Shown here piece after piece: positions 1 through 4,606 of a stretch of 6,182 nucleotides of DNA. The DNA is from an uncultured Collinsella sp. (GTDB lineage Bacteria; Actinomycetota; Coriobacteriia; Coriobacteriales; Coriobacteriaceae). The notes under the pieces were generated by a model. The model searched no databases. It was given only the letters and a program-made list of their open reading frames with translations, and was not told the origin of the DNA. The stretch lies in assembly GCA_900541185.1 (NCBI GenBank), contig UQIQ01000078.1, positions 1-6,182 on the forward strand. Reading direction: 5' to 3'. The stretch's first letter is position 1, and each line of letters opens with the position of its first letter. The translations under genes and the position numbers were made by a program.

Positions 1-19
1 AAAGCACTTAATGTGCTTT
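1..19. terminator. Possible terminator remnant of an upstream gene
   Basis: A perfect 7-bp inverted repeat, AAAGCAC (1-7) and GTGCTTT (13-19), encloses a 5-base loop. The A-run on the left and T-run on the right make it look like a short bidirectional terminator for a gene lying to the left. The stem is AT-rich and the T-run is only three bases, and the left flank is outside the window. It could equally be a chance repeat. Confidence 0.35.
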
Positions 20-60
20 CCGTCTTGCGCAGGACTGTAGAGCAGCAAACTTAATCGCCC

Positions 61-73
61 CGCCCGGCGGGCG
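61..73. repeat. Short GC-rich hairpin upstream of ptsH
   Basis: CGCCC (61-65) pairs with GGGCG (69-73) around a 3-base loop. There is no T-run after it, so it is not an intrinsic terminator. It lies about 150 bp before ptsH and may be part of the untranslated region of an upstream transcript, or nothing at all. Confidence 0.2.
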
Positions 74-106
74 AGCGCAGGGATACGACATCTGTCCAAC
101 AATTCG

Positions 107-117
107 TGTGAAACACA
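107..117. promoter_or_regulatory. Palindromic operator candidate upstream of ptsH
   Basis: TGTG (107-110) and CACA (114-117) form a perfect inverted repeat around AAA. If the -10 box is TAATAT at 141-146, transcription would start near 153 and the palindrome would be centred near -41. That is where a class II activator, or a repressor covering the -35 region, would sit. No good -35 hexamer is visible at the matching distance, which fits an activator-dependent promoter. The half-site spacing (3 bases) is shorter than the 6 of a CRP site, so no regulator family is assigned. Confidence 0.35.
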
Positions 118-140
118 ATGAAAAACCGTTTGATGTGAGT

Positions 141-149
141 TAATATAAA
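141..149 (+). promoter_or_regulatory. Probable -10 region of the ptsH promoter
   Basis: The AT-rich stretch at 141-149 contains two overlapping -10-like hexamers, TAATAT (141-146) and TATAAA (144-149). It is the only strongly AT-rich segment in the 213 bp before ptsH. No convincing -35 box lies 16-18 bp upstream. A start near 153 would leave a leader of about 60 nt carrying the hairpin at 164-193. Confidence 0.45.
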
Positions 150-163
150 CAACGTCGTGAATC

Positions 164-193
164 TGACTCCTGCCACATGCATGACAGGGGTTA
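164..193 (+). promoter_or_regulatory. Leader hairpin in the ptsH 5' untranslated region
   Basis: Positions 166-175 pair with 182-191 around the 6-base loop CATGCA, giving 10 positions with one C/A mismatch and one G-U pair. A G-U and a U-A pair can extend the foot to 164-193. It ends 7 bases before the ribosome binding site and has no T-run, so it is not a terminator. It could stabilise the mRNA or bind a protein. Both roles are inference. Confidence 0.4.
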
Positions 194-200
194 AACACAA

Positions 201-207
201 AAAGGAG
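201..207 (+). promoter_or_regulatory. ptsH: Ribosome binding site that fixes the ptsH start
   Basis: AAAGGAG lies 6 bases before ATG 214. This decides against the in-frame ATG at 157, which has no such site and would add a 19-residue tail absent from HPr proteins. Confidence 0.85.
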
Positions 208-213
208 TCAATT

Positions 214-477
214 ATGGTTTCTGAGAAGGCTACCCTCGTTAATCCTCAGGGTCTGCACATGCGTCCGGCTGGTCTGTTCGCCTCCACCATGGGCAAGTAC
301 GCCTGTGACGTGACGGTCGTCACCCCCGAGAAGGAGGTCAACGGCAAGTCCCCGATGGCCCTCATGGCTGCTGGTATCCCCTGCGGTACCGAGGTCGAGG
401 TCAAGTGCGACGGCGCTGACGAGGCCGAGGCTCTGGCTGCTGCCATTGAGCTCATCAAGAGCGGTCTTGGCGAGTAG
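214..477 (+). CDS. ptsH: Phosphocarrier protein HPr
   Basis: HPr is the small cytoplasmic phosphocarrier of the PEP-dependent sugar phosphotransferase system. It takes phosphate from enzyme I and gives it to the IIA domains of sugar permeases. The product is 87 residues, normal for the family (about 85-90). The active site GLHMRPAG at residues 13-20 contains the phosphorylated His15 and the conserved Arg17. Ser46 lies in NGKSPMALM, aligned with the regulatory serine that HPr kinase modifies in Firmicutes. Whether this organism has that kinase cannot be seen, and the following residue is Pro47 rather than the hydrophobic residue usual in Bacillus. The start at 214 follows an AAAGGAG site and gives the family's normal N-terminus. 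The gene is followed by a terminator at 523-558, so it can be expressed apart from ptsI. The family assignment is very secure. Confidence 0.97.
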   Translation: MVSEKATLVNPQGLHMRPAGLFASTMGKYACDVTVVTPEKEVNGKSPMALMAAGIPCGTEVEVKCDGADEAEALAAAIELIKSGLGE

Positions 478-522
478 AACTCAAACGGGTCGCATGTTGA
501 ACAACTAAGTTCATATTTGGGG

Positions 523-558
523 GCGCAGTGACCTGTTGTAAGGTAGCTGCGCTCTTTT
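523..558 (+). terminator. Intrinsic terminator between ptsH and ptsI
   Basis: GCGCAG (523-528) pairs with CTGCGC (547-552), and inside it ACCT (531-534) pairs with AGGT (541-544) around GTTGTA. The two stems are separated by a 2x2 internal loop. TCTTTTGT follows directly. The shape is that of a Rho-independent terminator with a moderate T-run, so partial read-through into ptsI is likely. No equally strong promoter is seen between it and ptsI. Confidence 0.8.
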
Positions 559-587
559 GTCATGGATATGGCAAAACGCTTTATCAC
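557..587 (+). promoter_or_regulatory. Weak promoter candidate ahead of ptsI
   Basis: TTGTCA (557-562) matches five of six bases of a -35 box. The best -10-like partner is TATCAC (582-587) at a long 19-bp spacing and four of six matches. Transcription would begin near 594, just before the ribosome binding site, leaving a very short leader. It also overlaps the T-run of the terminator. ptsI more likely depends on read-through from ptsH. Confidence 0.2.
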
Positions 588-598
588 ATGACACGGAG

Positions 599-604
599 AG
601 AGGA
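599..604 (+). promoter_or_regulatory. ptsI: Ribosome binding site that fixes the ptsI start
   Basis: AGAGGA ends 6 bases before ATG 611, a normal spacing. The alternative in-frame ATG at 605 directly abuts this sequence, and the TTG at 557 lies in the terminator T-run. The start at 611 also gives an N-terminus that lines up with known enzyme I proteins. Confidence 0.75.
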
Positions 605-610
605 ATGGGA

Positions 611-2314
611 ATGTATCAGGGAGTCAACGCTTCCGAGGGCATCGGTATCGGCACCGTCATGGTCGCCGTCGATCCCGACTTGACGTTTGAGCCGCACGAG
701 GTTGCTGATTCGGCAGCAGAGAAGGAGCGCTATCAGTCCGCTCTTTCGGTCTTCTGCGAGAAGACCCAGGCTCAGGCCGACCACATGAAGGAGACGGTGG
801 GCGAGGCCGAGGCCGAGATCATGAGCGGACACATTGTCCTGGCTCAGGACCCGGGCATGACCGACGCCATCAACGCCGCCATTGACGGCGGTACCTGCGC
901 CGAGCAGGCGCTCATGGACACCTCGACCATGTTCGAGAACATGTTCCTGTCCATGGACGACGAGATGTTCCGTCTGCGCGCGGCCGACATCGCCGACATC
1001 CGTACCGGTATTCTGGCCGAGTTGCTGGGCAAGGAGGTCGTCGACCTCTCCGTCCTGCCCGAGAACACCGTCGTTGTCGTGCACGACCTCACGCCGTCCA
1101 TGACCGCCACGATCGATAAGGCCCACGTTGCCGGTATCGTCACCGAGACCGGTGGCCGCACGTCGCACTCCGCGATCATTGCGCGCGCCCTCGAGATCCC
1201 GGCTGTCCTTTCGGTTTCCAACAGCTGCACCGCTCTGCGCAACGGCATGACCGTTGTCGTCGACGGTGGCAAGGGTATCGTCGAGGCCGATCCCGACGAG
1301 GAGACGCTCGCTGCCTACACCGCCAAGGCTGAGGCCTTCGCTGCCGAGAAGGCAGCCCTCGAGGCCTTCCGTGGCAAGCCGTCCGTGACTGCCGATGGCA
1401 TCAAGAAGATCATCGCCTGCAACATCGGTAACCCCGATGACGTGCCCAACGCGCTCGATCACGACGCCGAGGCTATCGGTCTGTTCCGCTCCGAGTTCCT
1501 GTTCATGGACTCTGCTGAGCTTCCTTCCGAGGAGGAGCAGTTCAACGCCTACCGTAAGGTCGCCAGCGCGCTCAAGGGTGCTCCGGTCATCATCCGCACG
1601 CTCGATGTGGGTGGCGACAAGGAGATTCCGTATCTGCATATGGTCAAGGAAGACAACCCCTTCATGGGCTTCCGCGCCGTGCGTTACTGCTTGGCCAATC
1701 CCGACCAGTACAAGGTCCAGCTCCGCGCTCTGCTGCGCGCTAGCGCCTTCGGTGACGTCAAGATCATGATCCCGCTCGTCACCTGCGTCGAGGAGGTCTT
1801 GGCTGTCAAGGAGCTCGTCGAGCAGTGCAAGGCCGAGCTGACCGAAGAGGGTCGCAAGTTCAACGAGAACATCGAGGTCGGCATCATGGTCGAGACGCCC
1901 GCCGCTTCGCTGCTCGCAGACCGTCTTGCCGAGGTCGCCGACTTCTTCTCCATCGGCACCAACGACCTGATCGGCTACACCATGTGCGCCGACCGTGGTA
2001 ACGACACCATCTCCAACCTGTACCAGGTTTACTATCCCGCCGTGCTCCGCTCGCTCAAGAACATTATCGAGAGCGGCGTGAAGGCCGGCATCATGGTCGG
2101 TATGTGCGGCGAGGCCGCTGCCGATCCGCTGCTCGAGCCGCTGCTGATCAGCTGGGGCCTGGAGGAGTTCTCGATGAGCGCTCCGTCCATCCTGCGCGCC
2201 CGCAAGACCATCAGCCAATGGACCAAGGCCGAGTGCGACGAGCTCGCCGAGAAGGCGCTCGCCTGCAACACCGCCGCCGAGGTCAAGGCACTGCTCGAGT
2301 CCGCAGCTCGTTAA
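611..2314 (+). CDS. ptsI: PTS enzyme I (phosphoenolpyruvate-protein phosphotransferase)
   Basis: Enzyme I starts the sugar phosphotransferase relay: it autophosphorylates on a histidine using PEP and passes the phosphate to HPr in the cytoplasm. The 567-residue product is close to the usual 570-575. The N-terminus YQGVNASEGIGIG matches the family start. The helical HPr-binding part covers roughly residues 25-145, with SGHIVLAQDP at 72-81. The swivelling phosphohistidine domain carries GGRTSH at 181-186, making His186 the active site. The C-terminal PEP-binding barrel (about 260-567) has LFRSEFLFMD at 291-300 (Arg293), RTLDVGGDK at 329-337, the metal ligands Glu428 and Asp452 in IMVETP and GTNDL, and the catalytic Cys499 in GMCGE. 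All key residues are present. It lies 133 bp after ptsH, across a terminator, and has no terminator before the next kinase gene, so it is probably co-transcribed with that gene. Confidence 0.97.
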   Translation: MYQGVNASEGIGIGTVMVAVDPDLTFEPHEVADSAAEKERYQSALSVFCEKTQAQADHMKETVGEAEAEIMSGHIVLAQDPGMTDAINAAIDGGTCAEQALMDTSTMFENMFLSMDDEMFRLRAADIADIRTGILAELLGKEVVDLSVLPENTVVVVHDLTPSMTATIDKAHVAGIVTETGGRTSHSAIIARALEIPAVLSVSNSCTALRNGMTVVVDGGKGIVEADPDEETLAAYTAKAEAFAAEKAALEAFRGKPSVTADGIKKIIACNIGNPDDVPNALDHDAEAIGLFRSEFLFMDSAELPSEEEQFNAYRKVASALKGAPVIIRTLDVGGDKEIPYLHMVKEDNPFMGFRAVRYCLANPDQYKVQLRALLRASAFGDVKIMIPLVTCVEEVLAVKELVEQCKAELTEEGRKFNENIEVGIMVETPAASLLADRLAEVADFFSIGTNDLIGYTMCADRGNDTISNLYQVYYPAVLRSLKNIIESGVKAGIMVGMCGEAAADPLLEPLLISWGLEEFSMSAPSILRARKTISQWTKAECDELAEKALACNTAAEVKALLESAAR

Positions 2315-2331
2315 TTTGGTATCAGAGGTAA

Positions 2332-2364
2332 CCGCGTGGTTGGAATGGGCCGGCCACGCGGCCC
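2332..2364 (+). promoter_or_regulatory. Alternative hairpins in the ptsI-kinase gap
   Basis: CCGCGTGG (2332-2339) pairs perfectly with CCACGCGG (2354-2361), and three further inner pairs are possible. A second hairpin, GGGCCG (2347-2352) with CGGCCC (2359-2364), uses part of the same right arm, so only one can form at a time. No T-run follows, so neither is an intrinsic terminator. The structure lies about 10 bases before the AGGGGG ribosome binding site of the first kinase. It may affect mRNA processing, stability or translation. The pairing is seen; the role is inference. Confidence 0.5.
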
Positions 2365-2388
2365 TCACATATACAGGGGGTACTGTAA

Positions 2389-3321
2389 ATGTTCTACACG
2401 CTAACCGCTAACCCGGCTGTCGACATGACGGTTTCGAGCTCTCCGCTCGAGCCCGACGAGAACGTCCGCACCGGCTCGGCCAGCTACACGGCTAACGGCA
2501 AGGGCCTCGACGTGTCCTTCGCCTTTAAGAAGATGGGCGTCGACACCGTCGCGCTCGGCTTCTTCGCCGGCTTCACGGGCAAGTTTATCGTCGAGGAGGT
2601 CATGAACCTGGGTTGCCTGTGCCGCCCGGTCTGGACCGACGGTATCACGCGCATCAACACCTACGTCAACGATGGCCAGCACGAGTACGGCATCCTGAAC
2701 CCCGGCGCTCCGATCACGCCGCAGCACCAGGAGGAGCTCTACAACATCCTGGACACCGCGGGCGATCTTGAGTGCCTGATTGTCTCCGGCTCCGTGCCTC
2801 CCAAAGCTACGCCCGACTTCCTGGCTCAGGTCATGGAGCACGCTCAGGCTCGTGGCGCTGACGTCGTCCTGGACCTGTCCTCCGACAAGCTCAAGGAGCT
2901 CGCTCACAAGAAGCCGCTGCTCATCAAGCCGAACCATCACGAGATGAAGGCCATCTTCGGCGTGCCGGTCGATACCGACGACGAGGTTCGCGTTGCCATG
3001 AAGATGGCTCACGACGCTGGCGTTCAGAACGTGCTGCTCACCCGTGGTAGCCGCGGCGACGCTTACTTCTCCAACGGCGAGGACATCTGGTACGCCAAGC
3101 GTGAGTTCAACATCAAGCTGGTCTCTTCCGTCTGCGCCGGCGACTGCACCCTCGCTGCGTTCCTGCACAAGTGGTACAGGGATCGCGACAACGTCGAGGA
3201 GGCCATGAAGCTCGCTATGGCCACCGGCGCCAACGTTGCCGAGTCCGTCGGCATTGGCGACTTCGGTCACGTCGATGAGTACAGCAAGCGCGTTGCTGTC
3301 CGCAAGCTCGATCGTCAGTAA
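2389..3321 (+). CDS. PfkB/FruK-family sugar-phosphate kinase, copy 1
   Basis: This 310-residue protein belongs to the 1-phosphofructokinase branch of the PfkB kinases, which use ATP to phosphorylate fructose-1-phosphate or, in LacC relatives, tagatose-6-phosphate. Family features are TLTANPAVD at 4-12, NGKGLDVS at 36-43, TDGITRIN at 83-90, VSGSVPP at 132-138, KPNHHE at 180-185 and CAGD at 249-252 with the catalytic Asp252. AGGGGG lies 8 bases before the ATG. It follows ptsI by 74 bp without a terminator, so it probably shares its transcript, and a strong terminator follows. Compared with copy 2, similar over its full length, it has Asp41 in place of Asn, Arg219 and Asp224 in the TRGSRGD segment where copy 2 has Leu and Ala, and Cys253 where copy 2 has Ser. 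These sit in normally conserved regions, so a changed substrate or activity is possible. No symbol is given because the substrate is uncertain; 1-phosphofructokinase is the best guess. Confidence 0.88.
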   Translation: MFYTLTANPAVDMTVSSSPLEPDENVRTGSASYTANGKGLDVSFAFKKMGVDTVALGFFAGFTGKFIVEEVMNLGCLCRPVWTDGITRINTYVNDGQHEYGILNPGAPITPQHQEELYNILDTAGDLECLIVSGSVPPKATPDFLAQVMEHAQARGADVVLDLSSDKLKELAHKKPLLIKPNHHEMKAIFGVPVDTDDEVRVAMKMAHDAGVQNVLLTRGSRGDAYFSNGEDIWYAKREFNIKLVSSVCAGDCTLAAFLHKWYRDRDNVEEAMKLAMATGANVAESVGIGDFGHVDEYSKRVAVRKLDRQ

Positions 3322-3349
3322 TCGAAACGCGACATATTCGTGCGCATGC

Positions 3350-3383
3350 GGCGCCCCGGTTTCGGCTGGGGCGCCTTTTTGTT
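3350..3383 (+). terminator. Strong intrinsic terminator after kinase copy 1
   Basis: GGCGCCCC (3350-3357) pairs perfectly with GGGGCGCC (3368-3375) around a 10-base loop, followed by TTTTTGTT. This is a textbook Rho-independent terminator, 28 bp after the stop codon. It ends the ptsI-kinase transcript and separates the two kinase genes. Confidence 0.93.
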
Positions 3384-3440
3384 CCGCCACGGGGGAGGGG
3401 TGTCCCGCCGTACTTCATCGCTTCCACACCGTTCACCGAG

Positions 3441-3475
3441 TTGTCCTAGCCTTTTACCGATGCGTGGAATATACT
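3441..3475 (+). promoter_or_regulatory. Promoter candidate for kinase copy 2
   Basis: TATACT (3470-3475) matches the -10 consensus at five of six positions. It lies after a strong terminator and 34 bp before the start codon, giving a start near 3482 and a leader of about 28 nt. The nearest -35-like hexamer, TTGTCC (3441-3446), is 23 bp away, too far for a standard promoter, so the -35 element is weak or unconventional. An inverted repeat CACG (3484-3487) and CGTG (3494-3497) lies at the expected transcript start and could be an operator or a small leader hairpin. Confidence 0.55.
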
Positions 3476-3497
3476 TTCATTAACACGTTGCTTCGTG

Positions 3498-3503
3498 AAA
3501 GGA
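3498..3503 (+). promoter_or_regulatory. Ribosome binding site that fixes the start of kinase copy 2
   Basis: AAAGGA lies 6 bases before ATG 3510. An in-frame GTG at 3495 overlaps this site and is therefore not the start. Starting at 3510 also gives MIYTLTANPA, matching the start of copy 1. Confidence 0.85.
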
Positions 3504-3509
3504 ACATTC

Positions 3510-4442
3510 ATGATTTACACGCTCACTGCAAATCCCGCCATTGACTACAACATCGCCTGCGACGGCCTTGCTGCCAACACCGTCACGCGTACTCGCAACG
3601 CCGTCTATACGCCCAACGGCAAGGGCCTCAACGTCTCGTTTACGCTTGACCACTACGGTGTCGACACCACGATCCTGGGCTTCTTCGCTGGCTTCTCGGG
3701 CGAGTTCATCGTCAAGGGCGCCGAGGCCCTGGGCGTGCCCGTCAAGCCCGTGTGGACCGACGGCATCACGCGCGTCAACGTCTTCCTCAATGCCGGCCCC
3801 GACACCGAGTACAACATGGTCAACGCCGGTGCCGCCATCAACGAGGCCAATGAGCAGGAGATGTTTGAGCTCATCGATTCGCTCGATGACATGACCTGCC
3901 TGGTAATCAGTGGCTCGCTGCCTCCCAACACTTCCGAGGGCTTCCTGGCCGAGGTTCTGCGCCGCGTCAAGGCCAAGGGTGCCGAGTTCGTTCTCGACAT
4001 TTCGAGCCATCAGCTGGCAGATCTCATTGCCATGGAGCCGCTGCTGATCAAGCCCAATGACGACGAGTTGCTCGATATCTTTGGCATTAAGGTGAGCGGT
4101 GGCGACGATGAGTCCGTCAAGGGCGCTATGGCTGAGCTTCATGCCAAGGGCGCCAAGAACGTGCTGCTGACCCTCGGCGGCGCCGGTGCGTACTTCTCCA
4201 ACGGCAAGCACATCTGGTTTGCTAACCGCACCTTCGACGTCAAGCTGCTGTCGACGGTGTGTGCCGGCGATTCCTCGCTCGCTGCCTTCCTGTCCGTGTG
4301 GCACGACGCCCCCGAGCGCGTCGAGGACGCCCTGCGCCTTTCGATGGCCACTGGCGCCAACGTGGTCGAGTGCCCCGGTCTGGGTGATTTTGCCAAGGTG
4401 GACGAATATAAGAAGCACATCGAGGTTCGCCAGGTCTGCTAG
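3510..4442 (+). CDS. fruK: 1-phosphofructokinase (FruK/PfkB family), copy 2
   Basis: This is the second 310-residue FruK-type kinase, expected to use ATP to turn fructose-1-phosphate into fructose-1,6-bisphosphate in the cytoplasm and so link a fructose PTS to glycolysis. Motifs are TLTANPAID at 4-12, NGKGLNVS at 36-43 with the conserved Asn41, TDGITRVN at 83-90, ISGSLPP at 133-139, KPNDDE at 181-186, TLGGAGA at 221-227 and CAGDSS at 251-256 with the catalytic Asp254. The first residue of the usual GAGD motif is Cys in both copies, and the usual GGKG is NGKG. By eye about half the residues are identical to copy 1, so this is an old tandem duplication rather than a recent one. It has its own promoter and terminator. 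Tagatose-6-phosphate kinase is a possible alternative because LacC shares the fold, and no sugar-specific PTS gene is present to settle it. Confidence 0.9.
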   Translation: MIYTLTANPAIDYNIACDGLAANTVTRTRNAVYTPNGKGLNVSFTLDHYGVDTTILGFFAGFSGEFIVKGAEALGVPVKPVWTDGITRVNVFLNAGPDTEYNMVNAGAAINEANEQEMFELIDSLDDMTCLVISGSLPPNTSEGFLAEVLRRVKAKGAEFVLDISSHQLADLIAMEPLLIKPNDDELLDIFGIKVSGGDDESVKGAMAELHAKGAKNVLLTLGGAGAYFSNGKHIWFANRTFDVKLLSTVCAGDSSLAAFLSVWHDAPERVEDALRLSMATGANVVECPGLGDFAKVDEYKKHIEVRQVC

Positions 4443-4475
4443 TTCCGGCACCTTGTCTGAATAGTTTGATTATTT

Positions 4476-4513
4476 CGCATCCGTCTTAGACTAGGACGGA
4501 TGCGTTTTTGTTT
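4476..4513 (+). terminator. Strong intrinsic terminator after kinase copy 2
   Basis: CGCATCCGTC (4476-4485) pairs with GACGGATGCG (4495-4504), extended inward by a G-U and a U-A pair to a 12-bp stem with a 5-base loop. TTTTTGTTT follows at 4505-4513. It lies 33 bp after the stop. The left flank has no matching A-run, so it acts on the plus strand only. Confidence 0.95.
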
Positions 4514-4546
4514 ATCGGACTTGCGTGTGCAGTGGAGGCTGTTTCT

Positions 4547-4555
4547 TGCTAGACT
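4547..4555 (+). promoter_or_regulatory. Extended -10 promoter candidate for cca
   Basis: TGCTAGACT combines a TGn extension (4547-4549) with a four-of-six -10 hexamer (4550-4555). It lies after a strong terminator and before cca, giving a leader of about 45 nt. The closest -35-like hexamer, TTGCGT (4521-4526), is 23 bp away. An extended -10 can work without a good -35, but the call remains tentative. Confidence 0.45.
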
Positions 4556-4606
4556 TCTTGCAGACGCAATCGATAGCCAATTTGATAGTCGCAGGAGGCC
4601 ATAGGC

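Noticed and set aside
157..213. Longer HPr starting at ATG 157
   Set aside because: No ribosome binding site precedes it, it runs through the leader hairpin, and HPr proteins begin as the product of ATG 214 does.
498..513. Small hairpin TGAAC/GTTCA after ptsH
   Set aside because: Only 5 bp and AT-rich; the GC-rich hairpin with a T-run at 523-558 is the real signal.
557..610. Longer enzyme I starting at TTG 557 or ATG 605
   Set aside because: TTG 557 lies in the terminator T-run. ATG 605 directly abuts the Shine-Dalgarno sequence, while ATG 611 has normal spacing and aligns with the family N-terminus.
2332..2364. Terminator between ptsI and kinase copy 1
   Set aside because: The hairpins are strong but CTCACATATACA follows, with no T-run.
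584..2368. Gene-length open frame on the minus strand across ptsI, with similar ones at 2401-3390, 3480-4451 and 4439-5986
   Set aside because: Each is codon-aligned with the real plus-strand gene and stays open only because TTA, CTA and TCA codons are avoided. The plus-strand proteins carry complete family motifs, and the antisense products show no recognisable domain and begin without good ribosome binding sites.
3495..3509. GTG 3495 as the start of kinase copy 2
   Set aside because: It overlaps the AAAGGA site used for ATG 3510 and would add residues that copy 1 lacks.
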